Source: Oceanospirillum sp048268485 (GTDB taxonomy: Bacteria > Pseudomonadota > Gammaproteobacteria > Pseudomonadales > Halomonadaceae). From it: 64,000 nt of DNA. The notes beneath the pieces were generated by a model. That model saw only the letters and a list, made by a program, of their open reading frames with translations, was not told the origin of the DNA and did no database searches. Positions 24,719 to 33,283 of this stretch are shown here, piece after piece (positions within the stretch are counted from its first letter, which is position 1; each line of letters begins with the position of its first letter). The DNA lies in NCBI GenBank assembly GCA_048268485.1, contig JBLWVL010000010.1, positions 54,346 through 118,345 on the forward strand, read 5' to 3'. Both the position numbers and the translations under genes were made by a program.

Positions 24719-26071
24719 ATGTTGAGCTATCGTATGAAAAATATGATCAGTTGGTTTCTTCTGGCTATTGCCGGAGTACTGATCCTATATTGGGGTTATC
24801 AGAAAAGTCATGAATCTAAAATGATCCGTATTGCTACGGCATCTAAAGGCGGATATTACTACCAGTATGGCACGCTGTTAAAGCGCTACATTGAGAAAAA
24901 AACCGACTATACCGTGCAGTTGCTGGTGACACGAGGCTCTGTGGATAACCGGGGCAAGCTGTTGGCGGGTGAGGCAGATTTTGCCATAGTGGGTACGAAC
25001 TCTGTTTCTCTGCAGAATCTCTATATGGTTGCTCCGCTTTGGCGTGACTATATGCACCTGGTGGTACGTAAAGACAGTGAGATCAGCTCATTGGCTGACA
25101 TGGCAGGTAACAGCATTGCGCTGGGTAAGCCTGGCTCCGGTTACCGGGCTCAGTCGATGAAGGTGCTGGATCACTTTGCATTGGAGGCAGAGCAGTTCCG
25201 CAGTAATGATGTCTATTTCTCTCAGCTGTTAAGTGATGCCTCACTGGAGGGGGCCATTGTGACGACGGGCCTGCTTAATCCTGATCTGAGGCAGGTGATG
25301 TCCAGCGGCTTGTTCAAACTGGTGTCACTGGAGGGGGCTGAGGGTTATGCTCTGAATCACTCCCAGTTGACCACCGCGAAGATTCCCGCCGGTGTTTACA
25401 GTACTGTGTCGGGCCCCGCTCCGACTGAATCGGTAGAAACAATTGTTACTTACGCGGTTATGGCAGCCCGCCCAGGCCTCCCTGAGAAGATGGTTCAGGC
25501 TGTGCTTGATCAGCTTAATAGCGACCAGGTTCGGGCCGATGCTCCGGTCATGCTGGATATTAACCCTACTGAAGATCCCGTATTACGTTACCTGCCACTG
25601 CATTCCTTGAGTAACCGTTATTACAACCCGTTTGTGGGTTTGGATAATTTTTCCCGATTCCTCGGCCAGATAGCTGAGCATAAGGTGCTGATCCTTGAAG
25701 GCTTGATCATTTTTATTGTCGTGGTGGTGCAGTTAAGCCAGCTACGTCGGCGGCGTATTGAGCAGATTCGGGTCAATCTTGCAGCTGAGCTGGAATCTGT
25801 TTTTCGCCAGACTGTTGAGATTGAGCGGAATCAAAAAGATGCCCGTGACTGGCGGTTGCTGAAACAGTACCTGGTTGAAGTGATGCGCCTTAAACAGCAG
25901 GCGGTAACTCTGGTTCAAGGGTCGGAGCTGGCAGAGTCTATGCTGTTCCTGAGCACTATCCAGCAGTGTGCTGATGTGATGCGTCAGCTTGAATGGCGCT
26001 TGTCGGCGATGCAGTTGAGTGAAGCGGCCCGACAGGAAGTTGACGCTGCCCGCTCTCTTGTCAATGAGTGA
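24719..26071 (+). CDS. TAXI-family ligand-binding protein anchored at both ends
   Basis: 450 residues from the ATG at 24719 (TTGGAG 7 nt upstream). After an N-terminal membrane helix (about 9-25) comes a periplasmic TAXI solute-binding domain (IRIATASKGGYYYQYGTLLKRY; GSVDNRGKLLAGEADFAIVGTN; LADMAGNSIALGKPGSGYR). Unlike TRAP-transporter TAXI proteins it has a second membrane helix (about 322-342, LILEGLIIFIVVVVQL) and a ~105-residue charged, helical cytoplasmic tail. No TRAP permease is nearby. The layout suggests a receptor, not a transporter subunit. It follows tssG by 13 bp in the same transcription unit. Confidence 0.85.
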   Translation: MLSYRMKNMISWFLLAIAGVLILYWGYQKSHESKMIRIATASKGGYYYQYGTLLKRYIEKKTDYTVQLLVTRGSVDNRGKLLAGEADFAIVGTNSVSLQNLYMVAPLWRDYMHLVVRKDSEISSLADMAGNSIALGKPGSGYRAQSMKVLDHFALEAEQFRSNDVYFSQLLSDASLEGAIVTTGLLNPDLRQVMSSGLFKLVSLEGAEGYALNHSQLTTAKIPAGVYSTVSGPAPTESVETIVTYAVMAARPGLPEKMVQAVLDQLNSDQVRADAPVMLDINPTEDPVLRYLPLHSLSNRYYNPFVGLDNFSRFLGQIAEHKVLILEGLIIFIVVVVQLSQLRRRRIEQIRVNLAAELESVFRQTVEIERNQKDARDWRLLKQYLVEVMRLKQQAVTLVQGSELAESMLFLSTIQQCADVMRQLEWRLSAMQLSEAARQEVDAARSLVNE

Positions 26072-26124
26072 TCAGGGATTGATAAGTGAATTACCCGTAA
26101 CGGGATAATAAAGAGAGACTTCCT

Positions 26125-26988
26125 ATGGCACCCTTGATGACTGATCGGGGCGGAACAAAGAACAAGGGTTCTTCAGCAGAGAACGATATTCCCAGAGGTA
26201 GCTCTCTGATGGGACGGCTTGGTTTAACACTGATATTTGTGTTGCTCTTTAGTGTCAGCCTGAGTGCGCTACTGGCGTATTTTAATTTTGAGAAACGTCA
26301 CCGTGAACTGATCAGCTCACGTTTGCAGGTGATGCTGGATGAGGTTCGCCTTGGTATCGATTATGGAACAGGCCTTGGGCTTCCGGTTAGCAGTCTGACT
26401 GAAACCGGTGAACAGCTTAAAGGCCTTGTTGCGGCTGACCCGGCAATTGATAAAGCCATCGTTTATTCAGCCCAAAAACAGAGCTTGTTTCAGGCGGGGT
26501 CAGGTGATCTATCCGGTTTGATTCCGCTGGGCTGGTTTCAGCAGGTAGCGGATGAGGCACCGGGTTCAGGTGCTCACCTTTTGATTAGGGAAACAGATGA
26601 CTACTTGCTGGTGGCCGAACCGCTGTTTAATACCTTTGATGTTCAGTCAGGCCTTGTTGTTTTGGCATATAGCCGTGGCGTTTATCAGGCTGAGAATGCA
26701 ATGCTTATGAAGCAGCAAGCCTGGCAATCAGGCCTGGGTGTTTTGGCTAGTGCCTTGCTTGGCCTGAGTTTTTTATGGCTGATGATGCGGCGCTTGCGCA
26801 GGCAGATCCTGCGTTTGAGCGGGCATCTGGATCGCCAGCTGACAGGAGACGCTATTTCTGAAGTCGCACTTAATACTAATGCTTTACAGCCGCCGGACGA
26901 ATTGGAAGCCCGGTTCCAGCTATTACATGACCGCGTGCAGGAGGCACAAAAAGTGTCATCGAATCCCAGCGACTCCCGGCAAAAGTAA
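26125..26988 (+). CDS. two-TM sensor-like protein with HAMP-like tail
   Basis: 287 residues. A polar N-terminal ~28 residues precede a membrane helix (about 30-50). A ~150-residue periplasmic domain follows (LLVAEPLFNTFDVQSGLVVLAYS resembles the end of a Cache-type sensor), then a second helix (about 203-222) and a HAMP-like cytoplasmic segment ending in LEARFQLLHDRVQEAQK. No kinase, GGDEF or methyl-accepting domain is attached. It lies between the TAXI receptor and the HAMP-MFS protein; a role passing signals among these membrane partners is inferred. Confidence 0.75.
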   Translation: MAPLMTDRGGTKNKGSSAENDIPRGSSLMGRLGLTLIFVLLFSVSLSALLAYFNFEKRHRELISSRLQVMLDEVRLGIDYGTGLGLPVSSLTETGEQLKGLVAADPAIDKAIVYSAQKQSLFQAGSGDLSGLIPLGWFQQVADEAPGSGAHLLIRETDDYLLVAEPLFNTFDVQSGLVVLAYSRGVYQAENAMLMKQQAWQSGLGVLASALLGLSFLWLMMRRLRRQILRLSGHLDRQLTGDAISEVALNTNALQPPDELEARFQLLHDRVQEAQKVSSNPSDSRQK

Positions 26989-27031
26989 TCCTTGCTGTTA
27001 GGGCTCGTTGGCAGAGGAAGTTAAACAATTT

Positions 27032-29008
27032 ATGAAGCGTATCTCTCTGTCAGGCAGTGTGGTGTTTATAGCGGTACTGGTGATTGTAATGGGTACTGCT
27101 GTTAGTGCCGGGATCTCACTTGGGCTGATCAAAGACTCCCTTAAACCCGCCCAGGAAGTAAAAGCAGCCACTGTGGCCCAGTCAACAGACCGGTTAGTGT
27201 TGCATCTACTGGATCAGGAGGTTCCACTCAGTCGCTTTGGCAGAATGGATCAGGTACTTGCCAGTCGCTTAAAAGGGCATGCTGATCTTGAGTATCTGGC
27301 AATTTACCAGCCGGATCAGAAGCGTATTCTTTATCAGGCGCAGGCCGATACGACGGCGTTGTTGTCTCCTGTAGCTTCGCTTGAGATGGCCGAAAAGCAG
27401 TTTGCACTTTATCGCTATCCTCTGACGCGGAATGGTCAGCAGATCGCTGAGATTTGGGTCGGTTTCGATCCCGGCTTTATGGCTCAGGTGTTTGAAGAGA
27501 TTGGTTATGATATAGCGACTATTTTAGTGGTGACGCTACTGCTGGCCATGGAGCTCCTGATGTTTATCACCACCTATCACATTAAGACTCCTATGCTGGG
27601 TATCCATACTATGTTGGATAAGGTGGCGGAGAAGGACCTGCGTGAGGTGGTCTATTTTCCTGGGAAAGATGAGTTATCTCACTTAGGAAACCGCGTAGCT
27701 GCCGCCATGGGGAATATGACAACCCGGCTCAGGAGTGTGGCCCTGGGAAATAGCTATCAACTTCCCGAAGGAGAGCCCAGACGAGTCGGTCTGGCTCGAC
27801 TGTCTTTTGTACGGCCACCGCTGTTTTTGGTTATTTTTTCTGAATCGATGTCACTCTCTTTTTTCCCTGCTTATGTGAATGCACTCTATGAGCCGATTCC
27901 AGGTTTATCCCCGACGATGGTGATCGGTTTACCCATCTCTGTCTTTATGCTGGTTTGGGCTTTGTCCTTGCCTGTTGCAGGGCAGTGGTCTGACAGTGTC
28001 GGGCGCAAAAAAGCGTTTATGGTCGGTGCGGGGCTCACTGCGGTAGGGCTCTTGTTAACAGCCTGGTGCGATAATCTCTGGCAACTGTTGATTGTACGTT
28101 CGATTACTGCGGTCGGCTACGGCGTTGTCTTTATTACGGCTCAGGGCTATGTAACGGACAATACTACGGTTGAGAATCGAACAAGGGGTATGGCGATGTT
28201 CCTGTCCGGTTTTTTCTCAGGCTCTCTGTGTGGTGCTGCAATTGGGGGAATTCTCTCAGATCGCATCGGCTTTGAAGCAACCTTCATGCTCTCGGCGACC
28301 CTGTCTCTGGTTTCAGCCATTTTTGTTATGCAGTTCTTTGAAGCTAAAGAGAAAGACCCGGATGCACCGCCGCCAGCGGTTTTATCTTTCAGTGACTTTA
28401 CGACACTACTGACGGATAAGTACTTTCTTTTGATTACGTTTCTGTCAGCCATTCCTGCGAAGCTGCTGCTAACGGGCTTTCTCTATTATGCCGGGCCGGT
28501 TTATCTCAATGAATTAGGGGCAAACCAGTCCTCTGTGGGGCGTATTCTTATGGCTTATGGCCTGGCTATTGTGTTGATCTCCCCCCTGAGTGCCTGGCTG
28601 GGGGACCGACTGAAGAACAAGAGTGCTTTTATCATGTTTGGTGGCGGTTTATCCGCGCTGGCGCTGTTTGCGGTTTATCTGATTCCCGGAGTTTACGGCA
28701 TGTTTACCGGAGTATTACTGTTAGGGGTCGCTCATGGGGTAGGGGTTTCACCTCAGTTGTCACTTCTGACAGAGAAAGTGAAACTAAAAAATGGGCTTAC
28801 CTTGGGTAAGACTATCGGAATTTTCCGTCTGACGGAGCGGATTGGGAATATCGCAGGGCCATTAGTGGCGGCAACGCTGATCAGTTTTATGGGGTTCCAG
28901 AACTCCTTCCTCTGGCTCTCCTCCGGCGTGGCGGCCAGTCTGATATTACTTGTGGTTCTTTATTCTATGTTTCGTTCAATGGATCAGCGCCAGTTACAAG
29001 AGGTATAG
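27032..29008 (+). CDS. HAMP sensor-MFS transporter fusion
   Basis: 658 residues from the ATG at 27032 (AGAGGAAG 11 nt upstream; a TTG at 27008 would add 8 residues). A helix (about 6-27), a ~130-residue periplasmic sensor-like domain, a second helix (about 158-178) and a HAMP linker (PMLGIHTMLDKVAEKDL; GKDELSHLGNRVAAAM) precede a complete ~400-residue MFS carrier with motif A GQWSDSVGRKK. The carrier half is that of a drug or metabolite exporter. Joining a two-component-style input module to an MFS pump is unusual. Substrate unknown. Confidence 0.85.
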   Translation: MKRISLSGSVVFIAVLVIVMGTAVSAGISLGLIKDSLKPAQEVKAATVAQSTDRLVLHLLDQEVPLSRFGRMDQVLASRLKGHADLEYLAIYQPDQKRILYQAQADTTALLSPVASLEMAEKQFALYRYPLTRNGQQIAEIWVGFDPGFMAQVFEEIGYDIATILVVTLLLAMELLMFITTYHIKTPMLGIHTMLDKVAEKDLREVVYFPGKDELSHLGNRVAAAMGNMTTRLRSVALGNSYQLPEGEPRRVGLARLSFVRPPLFLVIFSESMSLSFFPAYVNALYEPIPGLSPTMVIGLPISVFMLVWALSLPVAGQWSDSVGRKKAFMVGAGLTAVGLLLTAWCDNLWQLLIVRSITAVGYGVVFITAQGYVTDNTTVENRTRGMAMFLSGFFSGSLCGAAIGGILSDRIGFEATFMLSATLSLVSAIFVMQFFEAKEKDPDAPPPAVLSFSDFTTLLTDKYFLLITFLSAIPAKLLLTGFLYYAGPVYLNELGANQSSVGRILMAYGLAIVLISPLSAWLGDRLKNKSAFIMFGGGLSALALFAVYLIPGVYGMFTGVLLLGVAHGVGVSPQLSLLTEKVKLKNGLTLGKTIGIFRLTERIGNIAGPLVAATLISFMGFQNSFLWLSSGVAASLILLVVLYSMFRSMDQRQLQEV

Positions 29009-29011
29009 CCA

Positions 29012-30043
29012 GTGTCAGGATTTAATGTTTTCAGCAGGGCCTTGCTTGCAGTTATTTGTATGATATCGGGCCTGGCGTCGCCTTCTGTTTGGTCTGACCA
29101 GACATCAGTGATTAAGCCGGTGAAGCAGGTTTATATGGTGCTCTGGCGAGGTGTTACAGAAGCAGAGCGGGGCTTTATGGATTCAATGATGAACCGGCCG
29201 GAACCCGTGGAGTTTGTTATTCGAAATGCCGGGAAAAACCGTCAGCAGGTTGCCTTGATTCGCCAGGATATTCTGCAGCGTAAACCGGATCTGGTTTATA
29301 GTTTTGGCACGACGGTGACCTCTATTCTTGTGGGGACTGAATCCGCTACGCATTCAGAAGATGAATATATTCACTCGATTCCGCTGGTATTTAATATTGT
29401 TGCTGACCCAAAGGGGGCCGGGCTTGTATCAGATTATCAGGCGCCGGGGAGGAACGTGACAGGAACATCTCACCTGGTGCCGATGGCGACTCAGGTTGCG
29501 GCGATGCAAGAGCTTGATGGCATTAAGAAGATTGCGGTGATTTTTAATGCTAAAGAGAAAAACTCTCTGCTTCAGGTTGAAGCTTTGCAGAGCGCCTGTG
29601 ATGCCGCTGGGATCGACTTGGTTCGCTTTCCATTGCCGAATGCGGATGAAGCAAAAGCGGATGATTACTTTGCCGCTTTTGCTCGCTTTATTACGGCTGA
29701 GGGTGCAGATATCACTTATTTGCCGTCAGACTCCTTCCTTATTTCAAATGCAAAAACCCTGGTGAACGTTAGTCATGGTGCTGGTGTTCCTGTTTATTCA
29801 GCAACAGAAGGGCCTATCCGTAAGGCTGGTGCTTATATGGGGTTGGTAAGTCGTTACTATAATGTGGGGCAGTTTGCTGCCTATAAAGCGCATCAATTAC
29901 TGTTTGAAGGACGGCAGGTTTCTGAGGTTCCTGTTGAAACTCTTAAACGTTTTAGTTTTATTGTGAATATGGATTCAGCAAAAGCCCTGGATCGGTATCC
30001 TCCAGTGACGATTATGCAAACTGCCGAAGTTGTTAAGGATTAA
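29012..30043 (+). CDS. orphan ABC-type substrate-binding protein (ABC_sub_bind family)
   Basis: 343 residues with a signal peptide (about 1-28, FSRALLAVICMISGLASPSVWS) and the two-lobed ABC_sub_bind fold (KPDLVYSFGTTVTSIL; PLVFNIVADPKGAGLV; NVTGTSHLVPMATQ; VPVYSATEGPIRKAGAYMGLVSRYY). Family members bind small molecules, but ABC permease and ATPase partners are absent here. The GTG start is 3 bp after the MFS fusion gene, and a terminator follows, so this closes the long T6SS-led unit. It may present ligand to the neighbouring membrane sensors (inference). Confidence 0.88.
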   Translation: MSGFNVFSRALLAVICMISGLASPSVWSDQTSVIKPVKQVYMVLWRGVTEAERGFMDSMMNRPEPVEFVIRNAGKNRQQVALIRQDILQRKPDLVYSFGTTVTSILVGTESATHSEDEYIHSIPLVFNIVADPKGAGLVSDYQAPGRNVTGTSHLVPMATQVAAMQELDGIKKIAVIFNAKEKNSLLQVEALQSACDAAGIDLVRFPLPNADEAKADDYFAAFARFITAEGADITYLPSDSFLISNAKTLVNVSHGAGVPVYSATEGPIRKAGAYMGLVSRYYNVGQFAAYKAHQLLFEGRQVSEVPVETLKRFSFIVNMDSAKALDRYPPVTIMQTAEVVKD

Positions 30044-30056
30044 TTTCTGTTAGAAT

Positions 30057-30078
30057 AGCCCGCTTTGTGCGGGTTTTT
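30057..30078 (+). terminator. intrinsic terminator ending the T6SS-sensor unit
   Basis: CCCGC / GCGGG stem (30059-30063 and 30069-30073), 5-nt loop and a T5 tract, directly after the substrate-binding protein gene. No comparable hairpin was noticed anywhere between tssB and this point. Confidence 0.7.
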
Positions 30079-30148
30079 ACTATTGTTTCGATGAACTTCA
30101 TGTGTGGCCGACCCGTAAAACTCTCCTTAAATCACTTGAGGTAAGGCT

Positions 30149-30910
30149 TTGACTCAGTTTCGTCCGTGTATCGACCTGCATCAGGGGCAGGTTAAACAGA
30201 TCGTAGGTGGCAGCCTGAATGAGCAAGGGGCTGATACAAATTTTATCAGTGAATATAGCAGCCGTTATTATGCTGAATTGTATCGTGAGCACCAGTTGAT
30301 GGGTGGTCATGTAATCGCTTTAGGCCCAGGTAACCAGGATGCTGCCCTGGATGCGTTGTCAGCCTGGCCCGGAGGTTTACAGTTCGGTGGTGGTGTGAAT
30401 GCGGGCAATGCTGCTTCCTATCTTGAGGCTGGCGCTTCCCACGTGATTGTAACCTCCTATCTGTTTGAAGGTGGGCAGTTCAGCTGGGAGCGGCTGGCAG
30501 AGGTTAAGTCGGTAACGGGTAAGGAGCGTTTGATTCTGGACCTAAGCTGTCGGAAAACTGAGTCAGGATGGAACATCGCCACAGACCGTTGGCAAACGGT
30601 TACGGAGCTGGCGGTGGATCAGCATACGTTACAGGCTTTAAGTGATCACTGTGCTGAGTTTTTAATCCATGCGGCGGATGTGGAGGGGCTTCAGAGTGGT
30701 ATCGATGAAGATTTGGTGCGTTTGCTTGGGGCTGCAAGCCCGATTCCGGTGACATACGCTGGAGGAGCCCGTTCACGGGAGGATCTGGAACGGGTGCAGA
30801 TGCTCTCAAATGGCCGGGTCGATCTGACCATTGGCAGTGCGTTGGATATTTTTGGTGGTCGCGGCATAACATTGAATGAATGTATCCGGTGGAATAACCA
30901 GCAAGGTTAG
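30149..30910 (+). CDS. hisA: eukaryote-type HisA (ProFAR isomerase)
   Basis: 253-residue TIM-barrel enzyme for the fourth step of histidine synthesis, the ProFAR to PRFAR isomerisation. The sequence is of the fungal/plant HIS6 type, not the usual bacterial HisA: RPCIDLHQGQVKQIVGG at the start, LQFGGGVNAGNA, ASHVIVTSYLFEGG, RLILDLSCRK, PVTYAGGARSREDLE and DLTIGSALDIFGG. It starts with TTG at 30149 behind GAGGTAAGG. No other his gene is nearby, and it lies between terminators as a single-gene unit. Whether a normal bacterial hisA also exists in the genome cannot be seen. Confidence 0.88.
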   Translation: MTQFRPCIDLHQGQVKQIVGGSLNEQGADTNFISEYSSRYYAELYREHQLMGGHVIALGPGNQDAALDALSAWPGGLQFGGGVNAGNAASYLEAGASHVIVTSYLFEGGQFSWERLAEVKSVTGKERLILDLSCRKTESGWNIATDRWQTVTELAVDQHTLQALSDHCAEFLIHAADVEGLQSGIDEDLVRLLGAASPIPVTYAGGARSREDLERVQMLSNGRVDLTIGSALDIFGGRGITLNECIRWNNQQG

Positions 30911-30947
30911 CCTGTTCCACGGGTGTGCGATGATAAACGCGCGCAAT

Positions 30948-30987
30948 AAAAAAGCTCCGGCAGAGGCGACTCCGTCGGAGCTTTTTT
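30948..30987. terminator. bidirectional terminator between hisA and DAHP synthase
   Basis: AAAAAAGCTCCG (30948-30959) pairs perfectly with CGGAGCTTTTTT (30976-30987) across a 16-nt loop. The A-run and T-run on opposite sides allow use in both directions between the two convergent genes. Confidence 0.85.
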
Positions 30988-31012
30988 GTTTTCAGTCAGA
31001 TATAAGAAGCGG

Positions 31013-32083
31013 TTAACGACGCTCAGGCAAGGCTGGGCGTAGTTTCTCTGCCATCTTCAGCAGTGTTTCTTCTGTGGTATCCCAGTCTATACAGGCATCC
31101 GTAATTGAGACGCCATATTCCATCTCTTCACGGTTCGCAGACATTTTCTGATTACCCCAGCCGATGTTGCTCTCAATCATCAGGCCAACAATCGATTGGT
31201 TGCCATCCAGAATCTGATGGGTGACATTTTCCATAACCAATGGTTGTAGCGCCGGATCTTTATTGGAGTTGGCATGGCTGCAGTCGATCATGATGTTCTT
31301 CGGCAGTTTAGCTTTTTCCAGATCCTGCTCACACAGGGCGACACTGACTGAATCGTAGTTGGGCTTGCCATTACCTCCACGAAGAACTACATGGCCATAC
31401 TGATTACCTTTTGTACGGATAACCGCAACCTGGCCAGCCTGGTTAATACCCAGGAAGCTGTGTGGGTGAGATGCAGACTGCAGGGCGTTGGTTGCTACCT
31501 CCAGTCCGCCATCTGTACCATTCTTAAAGCCGATTGGCATAGACAGGCCACTGGTCATTTCGCGGTGTGTCTGGGATTCTGTCGTGCGGGCACCAATAGC
31601 AGACCAGGCGATAACATCCTGCAGGTATTGAGGTGAAATCGGGTCCAGGGCTTCTGTTGCCAGGGGCAATCCCATCTCGGCCAGATCGACCAGGAGTTGA
31701 CGACCAATATGCAGACCCTCTTCCAGTTCGAAAGAGTCATCCAGGTAAGGGTCGTTGATCAGCCCTTTCCAACCAACCGTGGTGCGTGGTTTCTCAAAAT
31801 AAACACGCATAACGATATATAAGGTGTCACTGACCTTATCGGAAAGTGCTTTCAGGCGTTTGGCGTAGTCTTTAGCTGCTTCAATATCATGGATAGAGCA
31901 AGGGCCTACAACAATAAACAGGCGCTGGTCTTTACCATCCAGAATATTTTGAATAGTTTCACGACCCTCAACCACAGAGGCGCGGGCAGGGTCCGTTAAC
32001 GGAATCTTTTTTTTCAGTTCTTCCGGGGTGATCAGGATATCCTGGGACACCACATTGACATTGGTCAGACGAGTTTTAGGCAT
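31013..32083 (-). CDS. aroG: 3-deoxy-7-phosphoheptulonate (DAHP) synthase, class I
   Basis: 356 residues, normal for the AroF/G/H type. It condenses phosphoenolpyruvate and erythrose-4-phosphate, the first shikimate step. Metal-binding Cys62 lies in VVGPCSIHD. The substrate loops (GPCSIHD, RVYFEKPRTTVGWKG, GARTTESQTHREM, GFKNGTDG) and the later metal ligand in MIDCSHANS are intact. Which aromatic amino acid inhibits it cannot be told. The single-gene unit has a 181-bp upstream spacer with an inverted repeat TATTAAG / CTTAATA at 32131-32152; no TyrR-like box was seen. Confidence 0.95.
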   Translation of the reverse strand: MPKTRLTNVNVVSQDILITPEELKKKIPLTDPARASVVEGRETIQNILDGKDQRLFIVVGPCSIHDIEAAKDYAKRLKALSDKVSDTLYIVMRVYFEKPRTTVGWKGLINDPYLDDSFELEEGLHIGRQLLVDLAEMGLPLATEALDPISPQYLQDVIAWSAIGARTTESQTHREMTSGLSMPIGFKNGTDGGLEVATNALQSASHPHSFLGINQAGQVAVIRTKGNQYGHVVLRGGNGKPNYDSVSVALCEQDLEKAKLPKNIMIDCSHANSNKDPALQPLVMENVTHQILDGNQSIVGLMIESNIGWGNQKMSANREEMEYGVSITDACIDWDTTEETLLKMAEKLRPALPERR

Positions 32084-32264
32084 CTGAAATCGTATCCTAT
32101 GTTAGCTTTATGAATCGTTTAGGGTTTTATTATTAAGTTATTGTTCTTAATAGAATATTGTTTTTAACGGCCCAGTGATAGGGGCTAAGCCTATACTTTG
32201 GGTGGTAAATTGAATATCTATCGTTTGTTAGTATTTCTCTGGCATTTTTTCAGAATGAACGGTC

Positions 32265-32594
32265 TCAGAGGCAGTTGGTCGGCTTGGGAAGTCCTGCCAG
32301 CTTACTGGTCATTTTGGCCGGGCTTTCCCCAAATAGCTGCATCAGATAAATACTTTTAGCTTTCTCTTTACCCATGTTCAGCCCAATATATTTCACCAGA
32401 GGGCGCATGGCAGGAGAGAGTTCAAATTCCTGATAAAATCGGCGCAGCAAATTAATAATCTCCCAGTGGGCTTCTGTCAGCTCCAGCCCTTCCTTTTTTG
32501 CGATCTGCTCCGCTACCTCTGGTTGCCAGTCTGAAAGTTGCTCCAGATAGCCTTCACTGTCCACAGGGATCTGCTTATTTCCAATTGTCAGCAT
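32265..32594 (-). CDS. tusE: TusE, DsrC-like sulfur carrier
   Basis: 109 residues, DsrC/TusE fold. The C-terminal arm ends GLPKPTNCL with the conserved penultimate Cys that accepts persulfide from TusD and passes it to MnmA for 2-thiouridine formation in tRNA. A second, upstream Cys typical of dissimilatory DsrC is not present, which supports TusE. It is the last gene of a tight tusD-tusC-tusB-tusE operon. Confidence 0.95.
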   Translation of the reverse strand: MLTIGNKQIPVDSEGYLEQLSDWQPEVAEQIAKKEGLELTEAHWEIINLLRRFYQEFELSPAMRPLVKYIGLNMGKEKAKSIYLMQLFGESPAKMTSKLAGLPKPTNCL

Positions 32595-32598
32595 AAAA

Positions 32599-32889
32599 TT
32601 AAAACCAGCTGCAGACAGAGTCTGCCTGTTCTGTCAGTTCAACGAAACCTGAGTAATCCACGGATTGGCACTGCCCGGTCAGCAAAGGTTCATTCAAACC
32701 GCGAGCAGCGGCATCATTCCGGAGTACAAAGTAGCTCAGATCATTGCGCAGTAGCTCTTTGAAAGCTGGTGTTGCGCCATAGACACCATCCTCGATAAAG
32801 AGTACCCAGTCACCAGTGCTGGCACTGTATAGGCACTCCTGTAAAGTACTACTGGTTGATGGTGATTTATTAACCGTATGTAAAATCAT
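32599..32889 (-). CDS. tusB: TusB (DsrH-like) sulfurtransferase subunit
   Basis: 96 residues of the DsrH family (MILHTVNKSPSTSSTLQECL; DWVLFIEDGVYGA). TusB joins TusC and TusD in the heterohexamer that relays sulfur from TusA to TusE. It lies 4 bp before tusE and 35 bp after tusC. The best-conserved part is the N-terminal LHTVNKSPS segment. Confidence 0.93.
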   Translation of the reverse strand: MILHTVNKSPSTSSTLQECLYSASTGDWVLFIEDGVYGATPAFKELLRNDLSYFVLRNDAAARGLNEPLLTGQCQSVDYSGFVELTEQADSVCSWF

Positions 32890-32924
32890 CTTTGAATTCG
32901 CAAAACTATGGCGTTCTTGAACGC

Positions 32925-33281
32925 TTAAAAATTAAAAATCTGCCGGTGACTGTTCAGAAGTTTCTGTAGACTGGACTGGCTGATGGTTTCACACTCAAAG
33001 CCCAACAGATCTGCGGTTATTCCTCGCTCGCTCAGGCTTTTCTCACAAACAAAGACCTGATCAATATCGTACATCGGCAGGGCTTTCATCATTGCCTGAG
33101 AGCCTTTTTGCTCAACCTGATCCGGTTGTTGATTGTTTAATAGCTGATAAATGCCATCCCCCATAAAGAGAAGTGTTGCCTGCTGGCCGAACGCAGCACC
33201 AACCAGCGCCAGGTCAATTGCTTCTCTTGCCCAGGATGTACCTATGGGGGCTTTACGGAAAATAATCAGTAGCTCGGACAT
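32925..33281 (-). CDS. tusC: TusC (DsrF-like) sulfurtransferase subunit
   Basis: 118 residues, DsrE/DsrF-like fold (LLIIFRKAPIGTSWAREAIDLALVGAAFGQQATLLFMGDGI). TusC is a structural subunit of the TusBCD sulfur relay for tRNA 2-thiouridine. It lies 2 bp after tusD, which supports one operon. Confidence 0.94.
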   Translation of the reverse strand: MSELLIIFRKAPIGTSWAREAIDLALVGAAFGQQATLLFMGDGIYQLLNNQQPDQVEQKGSQAMMKALPMYDIDQVFVCEKSLSERGITADLLGFECETISQSSLQKLLNSHRQIFNF

Positions 33282-33283
33282 TC

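Noticed and set aside
24719..26071. TRAP transporter operon
   Set aside because: Only a TAXI-type binding domain is present; no DctQ or DctM-like permease is encoded nearby.
26090..26108. CCCG/CGGG inverted repeat between the TAXI and sensor genes as a terminator
   Set aside because: Only a 4-bp stem with a 3-nt loop and no T-run; too weak to split the unit.
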